64,000 nucleotides of DNA from contig NZ_SMFK01000002.1 in assembly GCF_004349355.1 (NCBI RefSeq), positions 186,001 to 250,000 of the forward strand. Reading direction: 5' to 3'. A model generated the notes under the pieces. That model searched no databases and was not told the origin of the DNA. It was given only the letters and a program-made list of their open reading frames with translations. Positions within the stretch are counted from its first letter, which is position 1, and each line of letters begins with the position of its first letter. Shown here piece after piece: positions 39,870 through 48,140 of the stretch. Origin of the DNA: Flavobacterium cellulosilyticum. Lineage in GTDB: Bacteria; Bacteroidota; Bacteroidia; Flavobacteriales; Flavobacteriaceae. Both the position numbers and the translations under genes were made by a program.

Positions 39870-40201
39870 CCTGACCCCGATTACTCTATCAGGACGGGCG
39901 GCAAAAATGCAATTCCTAACTACGGTCGGAAACGCATTTTTGCATTTAAAAAGGTGCAACCACTTTGTTAAAAATCTTTCATTTCATTCTTTCATTTCCC
40001 TATTTTTCCAAACAGGTTGCGAGATATTTTCGTGGGATATTCAGTATCCCTTTTTTAGTTTTGAATTGACATCTTTTCTTTCCAAACTGCGACCAAAGAA
40101 AAGAAGCAAAAGAACGTCGCTCTATTGATGTTGAATTTTGATTTAATACACGTTAAATCATCATTTTAATTTAGTTAAATTTGTTCTCCAATATAAGACA
40201 A
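39870..40201. other. Intergenic region between PRTRC cassette and cargo block 1
   Basis: No gene is supported here. It has an inverted repeat GCAAAAATGC/GCATTTTTGC (about 39901-39940), a terminator (next entry) and a nine-base inverted repeat CTTTTCTTT/AAAGAAAAG at 40073-40103. Beyond about 40110 the DNA becomes AT-rich as in the cargo genes, so the cargo boundary probably lies in 40060-40200. Confidence 0.5.
40034..40056 (+). terminator. Terminator after the PRTRC cassette
   Basis: GGGATA (40034-40039) and TATCCC (40045-40050) form a hairpin with a five-base loop, followed by six Ts. It ends the ssb-to-ThiF unit. Confidence 0.7.
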
Positions 40202-41353
40202 ATGGGAGGAGTTAAACAAAGATGGCTAGAATTAGAAAGTAGAAATTTAAGCAACATTCCAGATAAACATATTTGTATCAAGCATTTTGATGACAAAAGC
40301 ATTAATCGCTTCATTAGACAAAATTATGAAGATGGTTATTGTGATTATTGTGGGAAGGAATTAAAAGTTGTAGAGTTTGAAGGTTTAATGGAATTTATTA
40401 TGGATGGCATTTCAAACTTCTACGAAGATGCTGCCAATTTTATGAGTTACAATTCAAGAGAAGGAGGTTATCTTGGAGAAATCTATAATCCTGACGAACT
40501 CATCCAAGAACATATAGAGTTAAATGCTGAACCATTTGAAGTTATAGAAGACATTGTTAACTCAATTGAAGATATTGCTTGGGCTCAACCAGACTTGTAT
40601 TACGACAATATTAAAGATGACTTAGAATTTCAATGGAAATACTTCAAAGAAATCATTAAACATACGTCTCGTTATCTTTTTTCATCTGGAGATAGTGACC
40701 AATCTAAGGCTTTTCATATATTACAAGAGGTTGGCAAACTGATATCGAAACTAAACATACTAAAGGTAATCCCTGCAGGAACAAAACTTTATCGTTGTCG
40801 ACAACACGACTTCAAAACAAAAATTACTGATTTTGAGGAAATTTCTGCTCCCCCTAATAAAAGAGCAATCTATCCAAATAGGTTTAGCCCTTCAGGAATA
40901 TCTATGTTTTATTCTGCTTTTGATATTGATACAGCAATTTTAGAAACAATAAGTAGAGAGGATAAGTACAAAAAATATATTACCATTGCAGAATTTGAAA
41001 CTTTAGAAAATCAGTTCGTTGTTGATTTTAATAAGCTTCCAAAAATCCCTAGTATTTTTGAAATTAAGGATAAGAAAAAATATTACTTAGTTTTATTTCT
41101 TTATTCATTTGTAAGGGATATAACTCAACAAATTACTAAGGATGGAAAAGAGCATACCGAATACGTTCCAACACAAGTTGTAACAGAATTTCTAAGGTAT
41201 CCATTTAATAAAAACAGAAAGAATAAAATATCGGGAGTTATTTATCCCTCTTCGCAAAATAGAAATCATAAGTCGGCAGTTTTTTTCTGGGATGACGAAT
41301 TAAGTAAAGAAAAAGTGAAATTGAACACTTTAAAACGAAAGAAAATAAATTAA
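40202..41353 (+). CDS. RES-domain protein with HEPN-associated N-terminal domain
   Basis: The 383-residue protein has two parts. The N-terminal part (about 1-170) contains a zinc-ribbon-like pair (CIKHF, CDYCGKEL) and a helical region typical of the HEPN/RES N-terminal domain. The C-terminal part (about 190-375) is a RES domain: an Arg-rich YRCRQHDF, then PNRFSPSGISMFYSAFDIDTAILETI. RES domains are NAD+-degrading toxins in Xre-RES modules. Here there is no Xre antitoxin; the next gene, coupled without a gap, encodes a GIY-YIG-like protein. I choose ATG at 40202, preceded by purines, rather than the TTG at 40181. Confidence 0.85.
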   Translation: MGGVKQRWLELESRNLSNIPDKHICIKHFDDKSINRFIRQNYEDGYCDYCGKELKVVEFEGLMEFIMDGISNFYEDAANFMSYNSREGGYLGEIYNPDELIQEHIELNAEPFEVIEDIVNSIEDIAWAQPDLYYDNIKDDLEFQWKYFKEIIKHTSRYLFSSGDSDQSKAFHILQEVGKLISKLNILKVIPAGTKLYRCRQHDFKTKITDFEEISAPPNKRAIYPNRFSPSGISMFYSAFDIDTAILETISREDKYKKYITIAEFETLENQFVVDFNKLPKIPSIFEIKDKKKYYLVLFLYSFVRDITQQITKDGKEHTEYVPTQVVTEFLRYPFNKNRKNKISGVIYPSSQNRNHKSAVFFWDDELSKEKVKLNTLKRKKIN

Positions 41354-41929
41354 ATGAAAATTGACACAAAAGACATTGTAAAGCAATCAGAGAAGTTTGC
41401 GTTGAATACAGCTGACCAAATCTCAAGAATTACGGTTAAACCATTCTGCGAAATCTCTTTTCATTCCTCAGAATTTAGAGATAGAGCAACCATAAAAAAA
41501 CACTTATATAAAGTTCCGAAAAGCAATAATCCGCTTATTTATATATTTCAAGTTCAGTCCACAAAAACTATAAGCACATTGATTGAATATTTTGAAGATT
41601 ACCATTCATCAAATAAGCTAAAAATAAAAAATAAAGACCGTGTTAATCTATCCAGATACAATAAAACATCATCAGATATATTATATGTTGGAAGCTCAAC
41701 GACAGATTTCAAAACAAGAATTAAAAACCATCTTGGCACAGAGGGAACTCGGGTTTATAGTTTGCATTTATGCAAGTGGGACAATTGTTTGGAATACGAT
41801 TTGAAAATTTCAGCATACGAAGTCATTTCAGAAAGTGAAGAAATGGTAGAGCGTTTCATTGTCGAAATTCTTGAACAGCAATTTTGGGACAAACTAAGTC
41901 CAATATTTGGAAAACGTAGTGGTTTGTAA
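41354..41929 (+). CDS. GIY-YIG-like nuclease-family protein
   Basis: The 191-residue protein has a likely GIY-YIG core in its second half: ILYVGSSTTDFKTRIKNHLG (Tyr, Gly, Arg and His of the fold) and EMVERFIVEILEQQFWDKLSP (family-like Glu). The N-terminal 90 residues include IYIFQVQSTKTISTLIEYF, which could hold the first strand. The ATG directly follows the TAA of the RES gene, so translation is coupled. Either a nuclease effector or a neutralising partner for the RES toxin is possible; the sequence does not decide. Confidence 0.68.
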   Translation: MKIDTKDIVKQSEKFALNTADQISRITVKPFCEISFHSSEFRDRATIKKHLYKVPKSNNPLIYIFQVQSTKTISTLIEYFEDYHSSNKLKIKNKDRVNLSRYNKTSSDILYVGSSTTDFKTRIKNHLGTEGTRVYSLHLCKWDNCLEYDLKISAYEVISESEEMVERFIVEILEQQFWDKLSPIFGKRSGL

Positions 41930-41959
41930 CCTTATAAAATAGATTAAACAACTGAATTA

Positions 41960-42940
41960 ATGAAAATATTATACATTATCGGTAATGGATTTGACATCCA
42001 TCATAAATTAGACACAAGATATCAAAGTTTTGCGAACTACTTGGCTGAAAATAACAGTGAGGTTTATGACCTTTTATTAAATTATTATGGACTTCCTGAT
42101 ATTACAAATCCCGAATTGACAGATGAAGAATATGCTTTATGGTCAAGATTTGAGCAAGCATTAGCTGATTTAGATTACTTAACAGTATTGGACGATAATT
42201 CTGATTTAATTGCTCGCCCTGGAGCTGAAGATTTTCGAGATAGAGATTGGCATAGTTATCAGATAGAGATGGAACTAATCATCAAAGATTTAACCACCAA
42301 TCTAATTAGCGATTTTAATAGGTTCATCCTCGAAGTCGAATACGAAAACATTCCTGATGATACGCTAATTGAATTGGAAGACGATAGCCATTTTTTAAAT
42401 TTCAATTATACTGAAACATTACAGGAAAGCTACGGTGTTCCCGAGGAACGAATAACTTATATTCATAACAGAGCCGATGCAGACAATTGTATGCTAATTT
42501 TAGGACACGGAACCGACCCGTCAAATTTTATTGAGAAAGAAGAAGAACCGCCACAAGGTTTAAGCGAAGAAGAATTTTACGAATGGCGAGAACAAAAAGC
42601 TGATGAATATGATTACTCTTATGAAAGCGCCAAGCAAGAAATACTATCTTATTACACAACGGCATTTAAAAATACAGCCTCAATTATAGAAAACAATATT
42701 GACTTTTTTACAAGTATTACGGAAGTCGAAAAAGTTATTGTTTTGGGACATTCTATATCAGAAGTTGATTTAAAATATTTTGAAATATTGAAAGCAAAAC
42801 TAAACGAAAATGTAATTTGGAGTGTTTCATATTACAGTGAGCTTGAAAAGCAAATACACAAAGAAACATTGCTACAACTCGGAATAAATGACACTAATAT
42901 TATTCAAATAAAAATTACAGATTTAAAAAGGCAACCTTAG
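41960..42940 (+). CDS. AbiH-family abortive infection protein
   Basis: The 326-residue protein matches the AbiH family (phage abortive infection). The start MKILYIIGNGFDIHHKLDTRY holds the family GNGFDxxH motif; further conserved parts are FLNFNYTETLQESYG, ITYIHNRAD, LILGHG and VIVLGHSISEVDLKYFEIL. AbiH was first described on a lactococcal plasmid; the mechanism is not established. It lies 30 bases after the GIY-YIG gene, and its end overlaps the convergent receiver-like gene by four bases. It completes cargo block 1. Confidence 0.9.
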   Translation: MKILYIIGNGFDIHHKLDTRYQSFANYLAENNSEVYDLLLNYYGLPDITNPELTDEEYALWSRFEQALADLDYLTVLDDNSDLIARPGAEDFRDRDWHSYQIEMELIIKDLTTNLISDFNRFILEVEYENIPDDTLIELEDDSHFLNFNYTETLQESYGVPEERITYIHNRADADNCMLILGHGTDPSNFIEKEEEPPQGLSEEEFYEWREQKADEYDYSYESAKQEILSYYTTAFKNTASIIENNIDFFTSITEVEKVIVLGHSISEVDLKYFEILKAKLNENVIWSVSYYSELEKQIHKETLLQLGINDTNIIQIKITDLKRQP

Positions 42941-43386
42941 TTGTTGTGAAAATATTCTTTAGCAATTTCCGCTACTCCCATACTAAAATATCGTCTGCCA
43001 TTGATAACAATTTCAATGGCTTTTTTAAAATCATCTGCATCGCTACCAATGAGCAGATAACTTGCAAAACCAATTTCCAAAAGAGGGTTTACAACTTTTT
43101 CGGTATCAATATCACTATGGGCAATCAGTTTTATTGTTGGGTATTGTGTCCTCAATTCTTGAAGCTGTGCCAATATATTCTTATCATAAAAATCGAGATC
43201 AATAACACACACTTGGGGAAGTGTCTTTAAAGTGGATAATTGAGATAGTCCGTCTTTAATGTTTTCTGAACGAAACAATACTTCAATTCCTGAAGCAACG
43301 AGGTTGTTGCAAGTCAAATCCAAAATCGGGCTTTTATCATTGATAAAGGCTAGGTTTTTTTTTTGTTGTGCTGTACCAGTTTTCAT
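42937..43386 (-). CDS. Receiver-like protein without output domain
   Basis: The 149-residue protein looks like a response-regulator receiver domain: a phospho-acceptor-like Asp in VCVIDLDFYDKN, Ser in LIAHSD and a C-terminal region ending in DDFKKAIEIVINGRRYFS. In NarL-type regulators a LuxR helix-turn-helix would follow this point, but the frame ends 18 residues later. I use the ATG at 43386. It is the first backbone gene after cargo block 1 and is divergent from nothing nearby. It may regulate the ICE through a partner. Confidence 0.68.
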   Translation of the reverse strand: MKTGTAQQKKNLAFINDKSPILDLTCNNLVASGIEVLFRSENIKDGLSQLSTLKTLPQVCVIDLDFYDKNILAQLQELRTQYPTIKLIAHSDIDTEKVVNPLLEIGFASYLLIGSDADDFKKAIEIVINGRRYFSMGVAEIAKEYFHNN

Positions 43387-43668
43387 ATCATACCTTTTTT
43401 GAGTTGATTTAGCCCTGCACAAAAAAGAAGACGCAGGCAACTACACTTACCGAACATTGAGGCACTGGTACGCCCGACAACGAATAAGTGAGCGCCCACG
43501 CCAATGGCATGAGCGTTCCTCCTTATTTGTCCCGTTGTCTTAAAAATTACCAGTTTTCAATGTGGGACTTAAAGTAAAAACACTTTAAGATTTTTCTATA
43601 TATTGCTACAAAGATACTAAACTCTCTAATGATACACAATCAGACTTCAACGATTGAATAAAGAACTT
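43387..43668. other. Intergenic region with nested inverted repeats
   Basis: The 282-base gap has no gene. It contains a nested hairpin with three pairs of arms: ACTGGTA (43464-43470)/TACCAGT (43548-43554), GACAACG (43476-43482)/CGTTGTC (43533-43539), and AATAAG (43483-43488)/CTTATT (43522-43527). The structure spans about 90 bases and could be an RNA leader, a terminator-like element or a regulatory site. Confidence 0.55.
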
Positions 43669-43971
43669 TTATAAGCATTTAGCTTTGTTTATGTAATTTT
43701 GCTCAAGTACTAAGAGTATATCTGATTGCTTGAAAATAATCTTACCGCCTATCTGGATATAAGGAAGTATTTTATCATCCCTGTATTGTTGTAAAGTACG
43801 CTTACTAATGTGTAGCAACTCACATACCTCCTGACCAGAGAAGTATATTTCTCCATTCATTACAGGACGGTAATTCTTTAATATTTCTTCGATACGGCTT
43901 CTCAACTGCATTATCATCTGCTGTTGTTCAATGATTTCTTCGGCTTCATTCGTCAGTAAATCCATTGTCAT
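43669..43971 (-). CDS. Helix-turn-helix protein (excisionase-like), second of a pair
   Basis: The 100-residue protein has a MerR/excisionase-like helix-turn-helix: FSGQEVCELLHISKRTLQQY, then ILPYIQIGGKIIFKQSDIL. The N-terminal part is coiled (EEIIEQQQMIMQLRSRIEEI). It overlaps its upstream paralogue by 26 bases, so the two are co-translated. Such small proteins regulate or assist excision and mobilisation in CTnDOT-like elements. An internal ATG at residue 3 may be the real start. Confidence 0.85.
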   Translation of the reverse strand: MTMDLLTNEAEEIIEQQQMIMQLRSRIEEILKNYRPVMNGEIYFSGQEVCELLHISKRTLQQYRDDKILPYIQIGGKIIFKQSDILLVLEQNYINKAKCL

Positions 43972-44269
43972 TGGTGTTGTATGGTTGTCCAGCTTCGAGC
44001 AAAGCCTGTACGTCCGAGAGTTTATAATAATTCTTGCGGTTCAGTTTGGAATAAGGCAATAAACCTTTGTCTTTATAGGTCTGTAAAGTACGTTTGGTAA
44101 TATTCATCATCAGACACACTTCCTGGTTATCCAGCCATTTCTCTTCTTTGAAAATCGAGGTATATTTCCGAGTGGCATTTTCGGTCAGTTCCAAAAGTTC
44201 CTTCAACTCATTTTTCATTCCGTCCAATACGGATTTTTGTATTGCGATAACTTCCATAGCTTGCTCCAT
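43946..44269 (-). CDS. Helix-turn-helix protein (excisionase-like), first of a pair
   Basis: The 107-residue protein shares layout and helix-turn-helix with the following gene: WLDNQEVCLMMNITKRTLQTY, then LLPYSKLNRKNYYKLSDVQ. Both match helix_turn_helix_17-like domains found next to ICE integrases and mobilisation genes. The pair probably arose by duplication. Upstream of its start lies the GGCA...TTTGGC motif found at four other places in this element. Confidence 0.85.
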   Translation of the reverse strand: MEQAMEVIAIQKSVLDGMKNELKELLELTENATRKYTSIFKEEKWLDNQEVCLMMNITKRTLQTYKDKGLLPYSKLNRKNYYKLSDVQALLEAGQPYNTNDNGFTDE

Positions 44270-44330
44270 TTTTCTGTGGAAGTCGAATTTATAAAGGCTT
44301 ATTACAAGGTTCGAAAATGTTGTACCCGTT

Positions 44331-44360
44331 GGCTTTGAAAGGCAGTATTTGGCAGTTTAC
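44331..44360. promoter_or_regulatory. Recurrent GGCA...TTTGGC motif, copy 1
   Basis: The sequence GGCTTTGAAAGGCAGTATTT followed by GGCAGTTTAC lies 62-91 bases before the start of the first helix-turn-helix gene. It is a shared feature with 53967, 61724 and 63787. Function is unknown; an operator is inferred. Confidence 0.4.
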
Positions 44361-44373
44361 TTTTGTCACAAAT

Positions 44374-44413
44374 AAAAAATCGGATAACCTTTTGGGCTAT
44401 CCGATTTTGTTTT
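44374..44413 (-). terminator. Bidirectional terminator between HTH and tra genes
   Basis: AAAATCGGATA and TATCCGATTTT form a perfect 11-base inverted repeat with an 11-base loop; T runs on both strands suit either direction. It ends the tra operon on the minus strand. Confidence 0.85.
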
Positions 44414-44434
44414 AAATTATCAGAAGAATATGTG

Positions 44435-44728
44435 TCAGCGTGGGACAGGTTGTTCTGTTTTTATTTCCTGTTGTTCTTTCTCCTTGTCTTTTTTCATTTG
44501 TGTATATGACCAAATAAAAAGAATACCGATGATAATCAAAGCGTAAGCAACCCATTTACCGATACGTTCTATAAAACGGGTAAATACAGATGCTTCAAAG
44601 CTCGAAAACCCCTCTGCACCAACCGCATTACGCCTGTAAAATTTTCTACGGCTTATCCAATAGACAAGCCCTATCCCTGTAACAAGAGGAATAATACCCA
44701 ACACTAATTGAGAAGTAACCGCATCCAT
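44435..44728 (-). CDS. Small ICE membrane protein
   Basis: The 97-residue protein has two membrane segments (LVLGIIPLVTGIGLVYWI at about 8-25 and WVAYALIIIGILFIWSY at about 58-75) and a charged cytoplasmic tail (KKDKEKEQQEIKTEQ). Similar proteins in Bacteroidetes elements are often named molybdenum ABC permease, which its size and sequence do not support. As it lies at the end of the tra operon it may be transfer-related. Confidence 0.65.
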   Translation of the reverse strand: MDAVTSQLVLGIIPLVTGIGLVYWISRRKFYRRNAVGAEGFSSFEASVFTRFIERIGKWVAYALIIIGILFIWSYTQMKKDKEKEQQEIKTEQPVPR

Positions 44729-44790
44729 ACTTATTGAGATTATAAATCAAGTAAATTTAAACAAAAACATCTATATCGAAAGCCGAAAAG

Positions 44791-44820
44791 CAAAAAACCA
44801 ACCTAATGTAGTCGGTTTTG
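44791..44820 (-). terminator. Terminator after traQ
   Basis: On the minus strand, AAACCGAC and GTTGGTTT form a stem (with one G-T type pair), followed by a T run. It is just after the traQ stop. Confidence 0.7.
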
Positions 44821-44837
44821 TTTTTTTACAATTGCTT

Positions 44838-45287
44838 TTAATCACTACTATTGAACTTAAAGCTCAATTGTTTCTCGTTCCCGAAGCTGTCCGAAATCCA
44901 AACCTCAAAGGATTGTGATACGGAAGAAGCCGAAGTATAATATAACCGGAACTGCTCCACAGGCAACGGGTATAAATCATTCGGCAGGTACGGCGGTTCG
45001 TCATAATACCGCAATGTACCTTGTCCGTCAAATTGGAAGTAACGGAGAAAATATTGCGTGTTGCTGTAATTCCCTGTTCGTTGTATAGTAATGCGTATTT
45101 CTACCGTCTGCCCATTGGCAATAGCTGTAGGTACAGGCATTATGTTTACCTCGAAAGGAAAATCGTTTTGTATTTCGAGTTCATCATCTTTGGTACAAGA
45201 TACCAATGTAACCGAAGCTGTGAGGATTGTCAAGAATACATATATCGGCAGTAATCCTATTCTGAATTTATTGAATATTGCTATCAT
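44838..45287 (-). CDS. traQ: Conjugative transfer lipoprotein TraQ (DUF3872)
   Basis: The 149-residue protein matches TraQ/DUF3872. It has a signal segment ending in a lipobox (LTASVTLVSC, Cys near residue 31) and a beta-rich domain (FEVNIMPVPTAIANGQTVEI, YFLRYFQFDGQGTLRY). It is thus a probable lipoprotein of the transfer machine. It is downstream of traO by 11 bases. The gene normally between them in CTnDOT, traP, is absent here. Confidence 0.85.
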   Translation of the reverse strand: MIAIFNKFRIGLLPIYVFLTILTASVTLVSCTKDDELEIQNDFPFEVNIMPVPTAIANGQTVEIRITIQRTGNYSNTQYFLRYFQFDGQGTLRYYDEPPYLPNDLYPLPVEQFRLYYTSASSVSQSFEVWISDSFGNEKQLSFKFNSSD

Positions 45288-45298
45288 TGTTTCTATTT

Positions 45299-45859
45299 TT
45301 AAAAATTAAACCTTAATCCAACACCTGCTGACGGTCGGAATTGTTCCAAATCCGTACCCCATAAGACCTTTGTACGTCCTTGCAGGACTAACACAAATCG
45401 GTCGGACAGGTACGTTTCAAAAGTGAACCGTCCGCCAGCTCCGTAGATGAAGTTATCCTCGCTCAATATTTTTGCCCCGTCATACAACATTGTTTCGCCC
45501 TGGTTGATACTTTCGTAACCTAATACGCCTGTTATTCCAAAGTTTAACGTGATGTTCTTACGGGCATCACCCAACAGAAAGAAACTGTAACCGCCCTCGG
45601 CAGTATAGGTTTCCTGTGGTATGCGGAGGTCTTTATAATTTTGGTATTGGTGCGTGTATTCCAACGCCCAAAGTTGGTAATTGCCATTTTTACCGTTTAC
45701 GGTCATCGCAACACTGATGTAATAATCGTTTCCGATTTTATCATCGGACAACACACCTGTACTTACTTCCAATCCTTTCTGTTTGGGTAACATTCGTTGT
45801 GCCTGTGCAATCGTGATGGACAAAAAGAGGAACATCACGGTATAGATATACTTTTTCAT
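45299..45859 (-). CDS. traO: Conjugative transfer protein TraO
   Basis: The 186-residue protein has a signal peptide (MKKYIYTVMFLFLSITIAQA) and a beta-barrel-like body (QLWALEYTHQYQNYKDLRIP, GGRFTFETYLSDRFVLVL, GLRFNF at the end), as in TraO. It is probably an outer-membrane component of the mating apparatus. It lies 20 bases after traN in the usual order. Confidence 0.9.
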   Translation of the reverse strand: MKKYIYTVMFLFLSITIAQAQRMLPKQKGLEVSTGVLSDDKIGNDYYISVAMTVNGKNGNYQLWALEYTHQYQNYKDLRIPQETYTAEGGYSFFLLGDARKNITLNFGITGVLGYESINQGETMLYDGAKILSEDNFIYGAGGRFTFETYLSDRFVLVLQGRTKVLWGTDLEQFRPSAGVGLRFNF

Positions 45860-45879
45860 ATAATTACTTTAAAGGGTTA

Positions 45880-46779
45880 TTAAAATTTCAGGTGCATATC
45901 GTCAATCAAACGAGCTTTGATTAAATCTGAATTTTCTATCTGGAGCGTTTGATGTCTGCCACCGTTTTTCTCGAAAATCTCAACCAACAATACCTTGTCA
46001 TCGGCAATGGTAAATTGGTCTAACAGGAACACGTTTTGTTCGGTCGTTTTTCCACCAATCTCGTCCAATGGTTTATAAGTCCTAAGCGGTATCATCGGGT
46101 GTTCCTGTACTACGGTGCGTTTTGCGACTTTCTTATCTACTACCTTAAAATTGATAAAATCAATCCCAAAAGGCACATTGGTAAGGTTTTTCAATTCTGT
46201 ATGGAAATAGTATTTTCCGTTGTGGATGTAGATGCCTTTGAGGGTAAACTGAATGCCGAAACTTTTGGCCCCAATATGCTTTACAATACGTTTGTCATTT
46301 TTGTAAATGGTTTCTAAAAGCAAGCCTGCCAATGACGGCGAATTATTCCCCAATTCTTCAAAAAGGACGTCGTTTCCGTTTTCTTTGTCCACTGCCTTTT
46401 GCATTGTCAGCAGGTCATAGCTCAACGCTTCGGGACAGGAACTGTAATGCACATTGAAGCTGTAAAAACGTCCATCATTCGTGATAACAGAAAAATTAGT
46501 TTCCGCTTCAAAATCCCTTACCGATGCTTTTACACGCAATACATTTTCAGCATCTTCCGCTTTTCCAGCAATTAGGAACTCACTTCCCAAATCCACGTAT
46601 CGTATGGCAGTCGGAAAAATCAGGTGTGAAGTTTTATCGTAGGTAACTTCCATACGGTACGGTTCTATCTTACCCAAAGCAAGCGGAGTTTTTGCATTTG
46701 CACTGTCCTGTGCGAAAGAGGTTACGGCATAGCCGATGGTCAGGGCAGATGCCCAGAATGTTCTAAAAAGATTTTTCAT
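45880..46779 (-). CDS. traN: Conjugative transfer protein TraN (VirB9-like)
   Basis: The 299-residue protein has a signal peptide (MKNLFRTFWASALTIGYAVTS) and a TraN domain (YRMEVTYDKTSHLIFPTAIR, DLGSEFLIAGKAEDAENVLRV, FYSFNVHYSSCP), corresponding to VirB9-like outer-membrane core proteins. I use the ATG at 46779 since the signal peptide begins there; the longer frame from 46803 adds eight residues. It follows traM closely. Confidence 0.9.
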   Translation of the reverse strand: MKNLFRTFWASALTIGYAVTSFAQDSANAKTPLALGKIEPYRMEVTYDKTSHLIFPTAIRYVDLGSEFLIAGKAEDAENVLRVKASVRDFEAETNFSVITNDGRFYSFNVHYSSCPEALSYDLLTMQKAVDKENGNDVLFEELGNNSPSLAGLLLETIYKNDKRIVKHIGAKSFGIQFTLKGIYIHNGKYYFHTELKNLTNVPFGIDFINFKVVDKKVAKRTVVQEHPMIPLRTYKPLDEIGGKTTEQNVFLLDQFTIADDKVLLVEIFEKNGGRHQTLQIENSDLIKARLIDDMHLKF

Positions 46780-46802
46780 TGTTTTATTTATTGAGTTCAA
46801 CA

Positions 46803-48140
46803 TTATTGTTTGGATACAAGGAAAACCTGATACCCTGCCTTTAGGGTAACTTTTGGTGTTCGTACTTTTTTGGCGAAATAGCCCGAAATACCCTGTACAA
46901 CACCACGGCTCAAATCAGCCGCAACCTGTTGTCCTGCTGATTGGGTAAGCATCAGGCTCGTCCCGGATTGCTGGCTCATATTGCCCGCCATTTTGGTAAG
47001 GGCATTCATTTCCGGCGAATACGGAACGTACAAGCCCTGCTGTCCGTCCAAATCGTAAATCGTAATCTCCACCGGGATGATGTTTCCGTCCAGTTCTATG
47101 GAAGTAACCTTTAACTGTAATCGTCCTCCCTGAATTTTGGCATTAGCCGTTACAATCGTTCCTTTCGGAATGGTACGTCCAGACGTTTGGGCAGGTTCTA
47201 ACAATCGTAATCTTACTCCCGTTTCGCCAATAACTGTTTGTGCATCGTGTACACAGGCTTTGATACTATTTTTCGGTTGTACCGCTTGCTCAATAGAACC
47301 AGCAGTGTAAAATCCTCGGTTTCTTGTTTCGCTCCAATCGGCTAAAAAAGTACTGTCGGTAGGCTCACGGTACAATGCTGATATTGTGTTTTTCCTTGCA
47401 GGCGTAAATGCTACAAAATTTTCTTTTTGAGTTGAACCTGTCGTAGCTGTACCTGCACTTTTAGTAGGTGGAGTTGCTGTCGAATTTGTACTCGTTGGAA
47501 GATACTTTGCCGCCATCTGATAGGATTTCTCCATTAGGGCAAGTTGGTCATCAACGGTTACAGATTTAGGCACCTCTTTTTCAGCCAGCTTTTCTTTCAG
47601 CTCGTCCAGTTGCCTACGGAGTTCTGTTGTTTCCGAATTGTTATCCTGATAAAATGAACCTAATGTACTTTGTGCATTGCGGTAACTGCTTAATACAGGA
47701 TTGCCGTTTCTTCCCGAACTTCTGCCACCTCCATTGCTGTTGCTTTCTTCTTCTTCAGGAAGTTGTTCATTTATCGGTTCTTCTTTGTCTTCGGTATTCC
47801 AATAGTCAGAAAGTGTAGTTAAAGCATTACGCTTTTCCTGCTCTTTATGTTCTAGCATTTCCTGCTCATACGCCTTGCCTTTGTTGGCAGGCATTCCTGC
47901 TCCGGTAGCCTCTGGTACTTCATCGTTCAATCCGATATTTTCAATTTCCTTTTTATCGGAAGACGGTTTAAATATCAGGTACATACAGCCGAGAAACACG
48001 ACACCCATCAAAACAAATAGGAGTGGCTTTTTGAGTTTTTCGACTTTGTTCTGTGTACCGTCTTGCAGTACATCAGCAGTTGCTGACGGGTTCCCCTCTG
48101 TTACCCGAACAACCGACTTTTTGTTCTCATTCTCTTTCAT
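46803..48140 (-). CDS. traM: Conjugative transfer protein TraM (VirB10-like)
   Basis: The 445-residue protein has a cytoplasmic N-terminus, one membrane anchor (LLFVLMGVVFLGCMYLIF around residues 40-57), a Pro/Ser/Thr/Gln-rich periplasmic linker and a C-terminal TraM domain (VRLRLLEPAQTSGRTIPKGT, LDGQQGLYVPYSPEMNAL). This is the VirB10-like layout that spans the envelope. It overlaps traL by 14 bases. Confidence 0.92.
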   Translation of the reverse strand: MKENENKKSVVRVTEGNPSATADVLQDGTQNKVEKLKKPLLFVLMGVVFLGCMYLIFKPSSDKKEIENIGLNDEVPEATGAGMPANKGKAYEQEMLEHKEQEKRNALTTLSDYWNTEDKEEPINEQLPEEEESNSNGGGRSSGRNGNPVLSSYRNAQSTLGSFYQDNNSETTELRRQLDELKEKLAEKEVPKSVTVDDQLALMEKSYQMAAKYLPTSTNSTATPPTKSAGTATTGSTQKENFVAFTPARKNTISALYREPTDSTFLADWSETRNRGFYTAGSIEQAVQPKNSIKACVHDAQTVIGETGVRLRLLEPAQTSGRTIPKGTIVTANAKIQGGRLQLKVTSIELDGNIIPVEITIYDLDGQQGLYVPYSPEMNALTKMAGNMSQQSGTSLMLTQSAGQQVAADLSRGVVQGISGYFAKKVRTPKVTLKAGYQVFLVSKQ

